Shown: positions 1 to 5,504 of the stretch, piece after piece
Position numbering within the stretch: position 1 is the stretch's first letter
Layout: the number at the start of each line of letters is the position of its first letter
Source of the DNA: Flavobacteriales bacterium
GTDB taxonomy: Bacteria > Bacteroidota > Bacteroidia > Flavobacteriales_E > Vicingaceae
Assembly: GCA_003487525.1 (NCBI GenBank)
Contig: DNDT01000156.1
Coordinates: forward strand, 1-5,507
DNA length: 5,507 nucleotides
Direction: 5' to 3'
Made by a program: the position numbers and the translations under genes
The notes under the pieces: model-generated
Seen by the model: the letters and a program-made list of their open reading frames with translations, nothing else
Told to the model about the DNA's origin: nothing
Databases searched by the model: none

Positions 1-617
1 TCAAGGCTCCAGGAATTAAAATCCGACAAATTATCATCAAGATTCGCCTGTATAACTCCGCTCTCGGTCGCGGCGATTATTTGATTGTTTCCATTTGCAA
101 TAAAGACGTCGTTCACATGGATAGGCTTGCTGTTTTTTCCAATCAAATACGTGTCCTTGACTTCCCGGCGACTCATGTTAACCACCACTATTCCGAAACC
201 GCAGGATAAATACGCCAGTTCCTTCTCAAACCGTATGTTGTAAACGCCCTTGTCGCCAATAATATTGGCGTCCTTAACGGCCGGAATGTTGGTGACCACG
301 CTTCCTTTCACTATGTCGAGATTTCCGTTTTTGTAGGCGACAAGAAGTGAGTTTGTGTACGTGTTGAATTTGAGAACTTCAATTCCTATATCGCTTAAAC
401 CCGATACCGTTGAATGCCGGGTTATTTGGTCACTGTTTAAATCGTATTCAATAAAGGCCGCTTCTGAACCGCAATAGATTTTGCCGTTTCCTGCGCTGAC
501 CGAATTAGCCCGGTTGAACGGAAGGTGTTCTCGCCACTGTCCAATTCCAAGCTCCGTATTTTGAGCCGAAACCTGCAGGGAAATCACACTGAGAAAAACG
601 AAGAAAAGATACCGCAT
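1..617 (-). CDS. porZ: PorZ-like type IX secretion system protein, N-terminal part (runs off left edge)
   Basis: No stop codon occurs in this frame before base 1, so only the first 205 residues are present; P. gingivalis PorZ is roughly 780 residues, so about a quarter is visible. Seen: a signal peptide (MRYLFFVFLSVISLQVSAQ, cleavage likely after SAQ), then landmarks I recognise from the PorZ N-terminal beta-propeller: GQWREHLPF (26-34), IYCG (47-50), VSGLSD (71-76), YKNGNLDI (95-102), LAYLSCGFGIVVVN (134-147), DTYLIG (155-160), ATESGV (183-188). Known of the family: PorZ works with PorU, PorV and PorQ in the outer-membrane attachment complex that removes the sorting domain of T9SS cargo and anchors the cargo to A-LPS. 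It would act at the outer surface after Sec export. Start: ATG at 617; an in-frame ATG at 632 would add MHRKA, giving a more basic n-region, and is a real alternative. No convincing promoter was found upstream. Remaining doubt is whether this is PorZ proper or a related two-component-regulator-type propeller. Confidence 0.85.
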   Translation of the reverse strand, partial: MRYLFFVFLSVISLQVSAQNTELGIGQWREHLPFNRANSVSAGNGKIYCGSEAAFIEYDLNSDQITRHSTVSGLSDIGIEVLKFNTYTNSLLVAYKNGNLDIVKGSVVTNIPAVKDANIIGDKGVYNIRFEKELAYLSCGFGIVVVNMSRREVKDTYLIGKNSKPIHVNDVFIANGNNQIIAATESGVIQANLDDNLSDFNSWSL

Positions 618-710
618 GGCTTTACGATGCATAACAAGTGTGAAAAGTAAACATCTTCTTTTAGAATTTATTGCCTCAATGCTTACTTCTTTTCTTTTTG
701 ACTTTCACAG

Positions 711-741
711 TTTGATAAAAACCTCTTTTATTCTATTTTTA
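711..741 (+). promoter_or_regulatory. Bacteroidota-type promoter candidate for the sulfotransferase gene
   Basis: TTTG at 711-714 is followed after exactly 19 bases by TATTTTTA at 734-741. This fits the Bacteroidota primary-sigma consensus (TTG/TTTG near -33, TAnnTTTG near -7), with A in place of the final G. Transcription would start near 746, giving a leader of about 75 bases before the ATG at 820. The region is T-rich, so a chance match is possible, but the spacing is ideal and equals that of the candidate at 2744-2774. Confidence 0.45.
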
Positions 742-782
742 GCCCCTACCAGACTCATAAACTTTTATAGAGGATTCGTTTT

Positions 783-807
783 TCGCCGTTGTCATGTGCG
801 GCGACAA
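783..807 (+). promoter_or_regulatory. Leader hairpin(s) just upstream of the sulfotransferase start
   Basis: TCGCCG (783-788) pairs perfectly with CGGCGA (799-804). An alternative stem, TTGTC (789-793) with GACAA (803-807), uses overlapping bases, so the two cannot form together. Both end 12-16 bases before the ATG at 820, where a structure could affect ribosome access. No ligand-binding architecture is recognisable; a regulatory role is inference. Confidence 0.3.
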
Positions 808-819
808 TGATCTTTGTGC

Positions 820-1773
820 ATGGAAAATATTCTGATTCATATCGGCTATCACAAAACCGGAACGACCTGGCTGCAGAATGAATTGTTTGTTTCCAAGAAC
901 GAAACGTTTCAACCTTTATGTGTCAACGGATCCGGAGAAAGCTCACTTGCCAGGCATTTTGTTTTTGACGAAACACACAACCTGCTTAATCCATTTGACT
1001 CAAATGAAAAAACCATCAGGCGTGAACTAAAGACCATTTTAAAAGCGAAACAAAACCGGGAGAAGGCTTTTTTTGTGATGTCCCATGAGCGCTTATCGGG
1101 AAATCCGCATAGTTCGGGGTTTGACTCTTCCGTTATAGCGCGCAGAATAAAAAACGTTTTTCCAAAAGGAAAAATTCTCATCGTGCTCAGGGAGCAAAAG
1201 TCTTTCGTTGTGTCAAACTACTTTCAGTATTTGTCTGCTGGGGGAACCCACGGCATTTACAAATACTTGAACCTGACCTACGATGGAAAAAGACCGGATT
1301 TTTCGCCCAATCACATCGATTATTATCCCTTGGTGTCCCGCTATCAAGAACTCTTTGGGGCCGAAAATGTGCTGGTATTGCCCTACGAGTTGTTTGTGGA
1401 GGACGGTCTGGCCTTTCTTGAGAAATTAAGTTCGTTTATTGGAAAAAAAATTGAACTGGACGAACGCAGGCTGAATGTCGTTTGGAACAAAAAAACCCGT
1501 TTCTTTCTGAACTATTACTTTCGTTTTCTCAATTTTTTCAAAACCTCTTCTTCCCTGAACAACTATTCCTTTCTGGCAAACGACGTAACCTCTCCAATCG
1601 CTTTGTTTTTGTCCGAACTATTTGCCATCATGATCCCTGACTTTTTGAACAAAAGACTTTTGGAAAAAGTCAATTCGGTAACATACAACTGGGCGGCCGG
1701 GCGATATGTCGAATCGAACAAAAAGCTCAGTGAGATTATAAATCTTGACCTGGGGAAGTTTGGGTATTATTAG
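820..1773 (+). CDS. Sulfotransferase domain protein (PAPS-dependent type)
   Basis: 317 residues, a normal length for a single-domain bacterial sulfotransferase. The N-terminus holds the 5'-phosphosulfate-binding loop HIGYHKTGTTWLQ (7-19), with Lys12 the expected catalytic lysine. VMSHERLSG (86-94) may hold the catalytic acid or base, and KILIVLREQKSFVVSNY (118-134) is the 3'-phosphate-binding element with Arg124 and Ser132. RYQELFGAENVLVLPYELF (174-192) and the C-terminal LDLGKFGYY (309-317) are typical of bacterial members. Family chemistry is sulfate transfer from PAPS to a hydroxyl or amine of a glycan, lipid or protein; the acceptor cannot be read here. No signal peptide or membrane segment is seen, so it is predicted cytoplasmic, with PAPS supply encoded elsewhere. 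It stands alone, divergent from porZ and convergent with the lipoprotein, without glycosyltransferases beside it. ATG at 820 was chosen; a TTG at 814 (preceded by an in-frame TGA at 808-810) would add two residues. No Shine-Dalgarno is present. Confidence 0.88.
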   Translation: MENILIHIGYHKTGTTWLQNELFVSKNETFQPLCVNGSGESSLARHFVFDETHNLLNPFDSNEKTIRRELKTILKAKQNREKAFFVMSHERLSGNPHSSGFDSSVIARRIKNVFPKGKILIVLREQKSFVVSNYFQYLSAGGTHGIYKYLNLTYDGKRPDFSPNHIDYYPLVSRYQELFGAENVLVLPYELFVEDGLAFLEKLSSFIGKKIELDERRLNVVWNKKTRFFLNYYFRFLNFFKTSSSLNNYSFLANDVTSPIALFLSELFAIMIPDFLNKRLLEKVNSVTYNWAAGRYVESNKKLSEIINLDLGKFGYY

Positions 1774-1814
1774 GGCTGAAAAGCCTTAGTAGTTGGGCTG
1801 GGATTAGCTTTTTT
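1771..1814 (+). terminator. Hairpin and T-tract terminator after the sulfotransferase gene
   Basis: The stem TAGGGCT/AGCCTTA (1771-1777 with 1782-1788, one G-U pair) closes a GAAA tetraloop and includes the TAG stop codon itself. A second, weaker stem, GGGCT/AGCTT (1795-1799 with 1806-1810, two G-U pairs), runs into six T residues at 1809-1814, as expected of a rho-independent terminator on the plus strand. No T-tract follows on the minus strand, so it should not serve the convergent lipoprotein gene. Confidence 0.5.
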
Positions 1815-1842
1815 CATTCTACTTATTTATTTCATACTGTTT

Positions 1843-2721
1843 TTAATAGGTAAAAAACTTAAAATGTTCATATGAAATATCATACATAATGTCGTTCGAT
1901 GCATCGCGGCGTTCGAAGTGGGTGAGATTGTTGAACGTATCATATTGAAAATTGTCTTCTGATAGCATCAATTTTCCCTCAAAATATTGCTTAACTCCTA
2001 TTCTGTATCCCCGTTCATTATAAGACCATGTGTTATAATATAGTAACTTATTATCCAAGAAATATGAATCTGTTAGTATTGAGTCGAATTGGTTATAGGT
2101 GAATGACTGTACCGTAAGAGTGCTGTCCCACCCTAAATCTCTTGGATAAATATCATATTTATCATAGAGTAGTATATTTCCGGATTGATCGTGAATGTAA
2201 TTTTTGCGCATCGTTATTACACGACCATCATCTGATTTTTTATACGCTATTTCCCACCCTTTGTCATTGTAAAACCATTCTTGCAACCGGGATAAATTTC
2301 CTTCCCAATACTCGCGAATTTTTTTTCCCTTCATGTCGTAAATAATGTGTACTGTTCTGAACTCGTTTGGTAATTCGTATGACGTCATTCTGTTTTGATC
2401 ATCATACTTAATGTTCTTAATCTCATCGATAACTTTGTTGCCGAATAATTTTCTGCGGGCCTCCATCAAGCCGCTTTTGGTAAAATCATATTCATAAGTG
2501 GTAAAACTTATGTCCTCTGGATTCCATGCATATGCGCTCTTTTCAATAATGGGTTTCCAAAACTGAACGGTATCAACTTGAAATGAAGGCCTTTTCATGT
2601 TTGGGGGCAGAGCTTCATCTTCTTTTTTGCATGAATTATTAAGCAAAACACAGCCTATAAAAAATAGGACTAGTGCTTTTTTTAATATCCGTTTGCCAAC
2701 AAACATTATCAAACGAACCAT
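1843..2721 (-). CDS. Surface lipoprotein with YD-like (RHS-type) repeats
   Basis: 292 residues from the ATG at 2721. A basic stretch (KRILKK) and hydrophobic core (ALVLFFIGCVLL) lead to LLNNSC, a loose lipobox with the lipidated cysteine at residue 31. CKKEDE follows: lysine then acidic residues just after the cysteine resembles the lipoprotein export signal of Bacteroidota (K plus D/E), so the protein probably faces outward on the outer membrane. The mature part carries about eight Y-(D/N)-x-x-(G/N)-like motifs starting near residues 78, 106, 128, 151, 175, 209, 234 and 260, mostly 22-28 apart, e.g. YDMKGK, YNDKGW, YNERGY, YDTFNN. These suggest a repetitive beta-strand fold like RHS/YD or MORN-type proteins; I do not recognise a named family and propose no activity. 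Start: the frame opens with TTG at 2742, but the promoter candidate puts transcription start near 2738-2740, excluding that codon; ATG 2721 or ATG 2706 (Cys26) are realistic. By eye the gene is more AT-rich than its neighbours. Confidence 0.78.
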   Translation of the reverse strand: MVRLIMFVGKRILKKALVLFFIGCVLLNNSCKKEDEALPPNMKRPSFQVDTVQFWKPIIEKSAYAWNPEDISFTTYEYDFTKSGLMEARRKLFGNKVIDEIKNIKYDDQNRMTSYELPNEFRTVHIIYDMKGKKIREYWEGNLSRLQEWFYNDKGWEIAYKKSDDGRVITMRKNYIHDQSGNILLYDKYDIYPRDLGWDSTLTVQSFTYNQFDSILTDSYFLDNKLLYYNTWSYNERGYRIGVKQYFEGKLMLSEDNFQYDTFNNLTHFERRDASNDIMYDISYEHFKFFTY

Positions 2722-2743
2722 AATAACATTTTGTACTCTCAAC

Positions 2744-2774
2744 TAAAGGTAGCGAATATGCGTAGATTAACAAT
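2744..2774 (-). promoter_or_regulatory. Bacteroidota-type promoter candidate for the lipoprotein gene
   Basis: On the minus strand ATTG (2774-2771) is followed after exactly 19 bases by TACCTTTA (2751-2744), matching TTG-N19-TAnnTTTG apart from the last base. Transcription should begin near 2738-2740, leaving a short leader of about 17-20 bases to ATG 2721, or 32-35 to ATG 2706. Its position close to the gene makes it more convincing than a chance hit, and it argues against the TTG start at 2742. Confidence 0.55.
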
Positions 2775-2787
2775 GATTTTTGTCAGG

Positions 2788-2805
2788 TTAACCCTTATGG
2801 GTTAA
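2788..2805. repeat. Perfect 7-bp inverted repeat upstream of the lipoprotein promoter
   Basis: TTAACCC (2788-2794), four-base spacer TTAT, GGGTTAA (2799-2805). It lies 14-31 bases upstream of the -33 element of the lipoprotein promoter, where an activator would usually bind, and about 270 bases from the propeller gene. No T-tract follows on either strand, so an operator is a better guess than a terminator. No regulator can be named. Confidence 0.5.
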
Positions 2806-2842
2806 TATAAGGCCTAGTAAATTATTGATTTGTTTTATTCCG

Positions 2843-2877
2843 CTCTCACACCCACACTCACTCTTCGTCCCCGGGGA
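2843..2877. repeat. Intergenic repeat candidate, copy 1 (13-mer plus palindrome)
   Basis: CTCTCACACCCAC (2843-2855) recurs exactly at 5461-5473. Here a CT-rich spacer is followed by the perfect palindrome TCCCCGGGGA (2868-2877); in copy 2 the same position is taken by a GGAGGG/CCCTCC hairpin. The shared order (13-mer, short CT-rich spacer, GC-rich palindrome), same orientation and intergenic location suggest a dispersed repeat family with diverged palindromes. Confidence 0.4.
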
Positions 2878-3059
2878 TTATACCTTCGCCAACAACGCGG
2901 GTCAACGAAAGCCTTTTCGACTTGGCTTGTCGCTCAGCATGCAATTAACTCCCCCCGCTCCTTTTTCGATTTCAATGCCGGTCGTCTTTTTGAATGTTGT
3001 CTCCAAACGGCTATATAAAACGAATCTAAATTAACCTATCCGATATGTTTTATCTTTAT

Positions 3060-3065
3060 GGAAGA
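3060..3065 (+). promoter_or_regulatory. Shine-Dalgarno-like GGAAGA before the propeller gene
   Basis: GGAAGA ends six bases before the ATG at 3072 and twelve before the in-frame ATG at 3078, so it favours 3072. Purine-rich leaders are common by chance in AT-rich Bacteroidota DNA, and Shine-Dalgarno use is weak in this phylum. Confidence 0.35.
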
Positions 3066-3071
3066 AAATGA

Positions 3072-5150
3072 ATGATTATGAAAGCAAGCCAATCCAATAC
3101 TTGGTTCATTTTCCTTTTTCTGTTCTTTTGCGCATCAGCATATAATTCATTAGCGCAAAACAATGCCTCCATTAACCACGGATGGACCCGTCAAATCGGT
3201 GATACCGCATTCGACAATGCCGTTTCAATTGCAACCGATAACTCCGGCAATATACTAGTCACGGGGCAATTCCGTGGAAGTTGTGATTTTGATCCCGGTG
3301 CGGGGACTTACATCGTGAATGCCGTTGGTGATAAAAACACGTTCATTGTGAAATATAGCCCCCAGGGAAGTTTAATCTGGGCAAGAACGTTTTCGGGCGG
3401 ATTTAATGAGGGAGATGATGTTAAAATTGACAATAACGGAAATGTTTTGGTGGCCGGAAGATTTTATGGCACGGTCGATTTCGACCCGCTTTCCGGTGTG
3501 GTCAATTTATCGGCTACCCATGAAAATGCGTATGTGTGCAAACTAAATTCTTTCGGCTCTTTAATCTGGGTGAAGCCTTTTATCTCTTCTGCATCATCGA
3601 ATATGCCTCAAATTGCATGTGTGGATTCGGGCAATGTAATAATGGCTGTCTCCTATTTCGGGTCCATTGACCTGGATCCGGGCCCCGCCGTTGACAACCA
3701 TACCTCTGCGGGGCTCACGGATATCGCTTTTGTGAAGCTAAATTCAAATGGCTCAAAGGCCTGGTCGTATTCGACCGGAGGCCCCGGGTTAGACAATTTT
3801 GTAGATATGGAGCCCGACAAAGAAGGAAATGTGATCATGACAGGCAATTATGCGGGTTCTGTTGATTTTGATTTCAAAACAAGTTCCGCTATTCTAACTG
3901 CTTCTACAACAACAACGTTTATTGCCAAATACAATCCCGGCGCCGATCTTAAATGGGCTAAATGTTTGCAGGGCACCAACATGTCAAGTGTCGTGGGCCT
4001 CGCCATTGATAACTCCAACAATGTTCTGATTACAGGATCATTCCTGGGAATGATAGATTTCAATCCGGGTTCTGGTGTATATCATCTCACAAGTGCAGGG
4101 GCCAGTGATGTCTTTTTATGCAAATTGGACTCCTCGGGCATCTTTGTATGGGCAAAAAGAATTGGGTCGTCACAACAGGATTGGGGTAGGACAATATCGA
4201 CAGCTGATAGCAATAGAATTGTGCTGACGGGTGACTTTAGCGGATCTATTGATCTTGACCCCGGACCTGCACTAAAAATGGTTCAATCTCATGGAATCAT
4301 TGATTACTTCATCGTGCTACTGGACTCTACGGGTGATTATGTCACGGGGTTCAATATTGGCGGAACGGATTCAGAATATTGCAGGGGATCGATTATCATA
4401 AATGGGGATGAATATTATGTAAGCGGAGTTTTCAGAGACTCTGTTGATTTTGACCCTGACACTGCCGTGAATGCGTTAATCGATAATGGTGGCGGCGATG
4501 GATTTATTTCTAAATACATCCTCTGTCAACCGTCTGTCTATGACATTTCAGAAATCACTTGCGATAGCCTTCTTTCTCCAAGCGGGAAATATTATTGGAG
4601 TAAAACGGGCGTCTATGTTGACAGTATTGTAAATCGCTATGGATGTGACAGTATTGTTAGGGTTGACCTGGTAATTCAGGAATTTATCGCAAACGTTTCG
4701 GTAAATATGAACACCATCTATGCATTAACGGAAGGTGCCATATATCAGTGGTTGCGATGTGACAGTGGGTTCTCGGAGATAGCCGGAGCCACAGGTCGCG
4801 GTTATACTCCTTCAGGTGCCGGACGCTTTGCAGTGATAATCAACGATAACGGTTGCATCGATACTTCTGCATGTATCACTTTTGCGCCCGCTGGAATGGA
4901 AGACGCTCCCGGCAATAACCCGACGATAATATATCCCAATCCAATTAAGGATAGGGTTTATTTGGATTTTGGAATTGAATATGACAACGTTTCAATTTCG
5001 CTACGAACCATTCATGGTCAGTTGGTTTACCAAGAGTCTTTTATCGAAGTGCGTGAATTAACATTAATGATTCCCGGTCCTCCGGGTTTATACTTCCTTC
5101 AGATAGAATCAGAACAAGGAAGGTCCGTTCACCGGGTAATTAAGAAATAG
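3072..5150 (+). CDS. Secreted SBBP-type beta-propeller protein with T9SS C-terminal sorting domain
   Basis: 692 residues. Order: signal peptide (1 to about 29, cleavage after LAQ); seven repeats of 64-65 residues covering about 38-481; one CDS-type repeat (about 496-535, CDS at 497 and 525); an Ig-like module (about 539-606: YQWLRC 559-563, IAGATG 570-575, GCIDTSAC 594-601); and a type-A T9SS sorting domain (617-692: IYPNPIKDRVYLDF, PGLYFLQIES, terminal KK). Each repeat runs roughly GNVLVTGxFxGxxDFDPG...FIxKLxxxGxxxWAK. The aspartates of the DFDPG-like motif fall at 72, 136, 200, 265, 329, 394 and 459, and tryptophans starting units at 38, 103, 166, 231, 295 and 360, fitting a seven-bladed propeller. 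Known: such tails send proteins through T9SS, where they are cleaved and attached to the surface or released. No catalytic domain is visible; adhesion or matrix binding is a guess. No good -33/-7 pair precedes it, and it appears to be transcribed alone. Confidence 0.9.
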   Translation: MIMKASQSNTWFIFLFLFFCASAYNSLAQNNASINHGWTRQIGDTAFDNAVSIATDNSGNILVTGQFRGSCDFDPGAGTYIVNAVGDKNTFIVKYSPQGSLIWARTFSGGFNEGDDVKIDNNGNVLVAGRFYGTVDFDPLSGVVNLSATHENAYVCKLNSFGSLIWVKPFISSASSNMPQIACVDSGNVIMAVSYFGSIDLDPGPAVDNHTSAGLTDIAFVKLNSNGSKAWSYSTGGPGLDNFVDMEPDKEGNVIMTGNYAGSVDFDFKTSSAILTASTTTTFIAKYNPGADLKWAKCLQGTNMSSVVGLAIDNSNNVLITGSFLGMIDFNPGSGVYHLTSAGASDVFLCKLDSSGIFVWAKRIGSSQQDWGRTISTADSNRIVLTGDFSGSIDLDPGPALKMVQSHGIIDYFIVLLDSTGDYVTGFNIGGTDSEYCRGSIIINGDEYYVSGVFRDSVDFDPDTAVNALIDNGGGDGFISKYILCQPSVYDISEITCDSLLSPSGKYYWSKTGVYVDSIVNRYGCDSIVRVDLVIQEFIANVSVNMNTIYALTEGAIYQWLRCDSGFSEIAGATGRGYTPSGAGRFAVIINDNGCIDTSACITFAPAGMEDAPGNNPTIIYPNPIKDRVYLDFGIEYDNVSISLRTIHGQLVYQESFIEVRELTLMIPGPPGLYFLQIESEQGRSVHRVIKK

Positions 5151-5157
5151 GGCGTTT

Positions 5158-5177
5158 TTACCTCTCGGCTGGGGTAA
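5158..5177 (+). terminator. Possible terminator of the propeller gene
   Basis: TTACCTC (5158-5164) pairs with GGGGTAA (5171-5177) around loop TCGGCT, with one G-U pair, seven bases after the stop codon. Only a short ATTT follows, so it is a poor classical terminator. The stronger structure at 5306-5385 could serve instead. Confidence 0.3.
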
Positions 5178-5305
5178 TTTGGAATGGGTCTGGGAAATAG
5201 ACCAGGATAATAATCAAAATATTCTTGACAAATAACGCGCCAAGTCCGGTTGAATATGACGCCAATTCTTAACATCTTGGTAATCAATCCAATATTTCAG
5301 AAACG

Positions 5306-5385
5306 TAACAGGCGCCACCGACAATATCTCTAAAGGATAATAATACTAGTATTAATATTTCAACTATTGTTGGTAGCGCCTATTA
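5306..5385. repeat. Long imperfect inverted repeat with nested palindrome
   Basis: Arms 5306-5326 and 5365-5385 (21 bases each) pair with two C-A mismatches and one G-U pair; the core AGGCGC...ACAATA matches its partner at 15 of 17 bases. Nearly centred inside is the perfect 14-bp palindrome TAATACTAGTATTA (5341-5354), extendable to 5337-5358 with one mismatch. The whole forms an 80-base cruciform or hairpin. Possibilities are a small non-autonomous mobile element, a dispersed palindromic repeat, or a structured transcript end. No clear target duplication is visible. Confidence 0.55.
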
Positions 5386-5460
5386 TTAAAAAGAAAGCAA
5401 TTGATGAAGGAAAGGACGGTTATGCGCCGGTATACTAGTCTTTCTCCTCACTCACGCTGA

Positions 5461-5504
5461 CTCTCACACCCACGCTTCATTCCACCCTCCTTGTCCGTGG
5501 AGGG
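5461..5504. repeat. Intergenic repeat candidate, copy 2 (13-mer plus hairpin)
   Basis: CTCTCACACCCAC (5461-5473) is identical to 2843-2855 and in the same orientation. Downstream CCCTCC (5485-5490) and GGAGGG (5499-5504) form a six-bp hairpin with an eight-base loop. The element may continue past the right edge. The two copies flank the propeller gene as direct repeats about 2.6 kb apart. Confidence 0.4.

Larger units (their letters stand above)
2743..3071. other. Intergenic region between divergent lipoprotein and propeller genes
   Basis: About 330 bases with no gene I can support. It holds the lipoprotein promoter (2744-2774), a perfect inverted repeat (2788-2805), a CT-rich 13-bp motif plus palindrome (2843-2877), a higher-GC stretch of unknown nature (about 2878-3010), then AT-rich DNA before the propeller gene. 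Two overlapping plus-strand frames (2825-3034 and 2830-3018) are open, but neither looks like a protein: no plausible start context, unusual composition, and mutually exclusive. The higher-GC stretch may belong to a dispersed repeat or be a gene relic. Confidence 0.6.

Noticed and set aside
642..679. Promoter for the PorZ-like gene (TACTTTTC with an upstream TTG, minus strand)
   Set aside because: The spacer is 27 bases, outside the usual 17-23, and the last base of the -7 box differs.
616..810. 64-codon plus-strand open frame upstream of the sulfotransferase
   Set aside because: It covers the divergent promoter region, is rich in F/L/S as expected from T-rich DNA, and has no recognisable motif.
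2825..3034. Two overlapping small plus-strand frames (69 and 62 codons)
   Set aside because: They are mutually exclusive readings of the same repeat-like DNA, with no ribosome site, domain or signal peptide.
3044..3058. Promoter -7 boxes (TATGTTTT, TATCTTTA) for the propeller gene
   Set aside because: No TTG lies 17-23 bases upstream of either, and the nearer one would leave a leader of under 10 bases.
3072..5150. Tandem repeats as a CRISPR array or DNA-level satellite
   Set aside because: The periodicity is at protein level (64-65 residues) with strongly diverged codons, and the reading frame is continuous.
5218..5345. 44-codon minus-strand open frame with protein-like composition near the right end
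   Set aside because: It has no ATG start, is closed by TAG at 5346-5348, and overlaps the palindrome; a frame of this length is expected by chance. A BLASTX search would settle whether it is a relic.
5306..5385. Integron attC site
   Set aside because: Size and imperfect pairing are suggestive, but the required RYYYAAC and GTTRRRY ends are not present at the arm boundaries, and no integrase or cassette array is visible.
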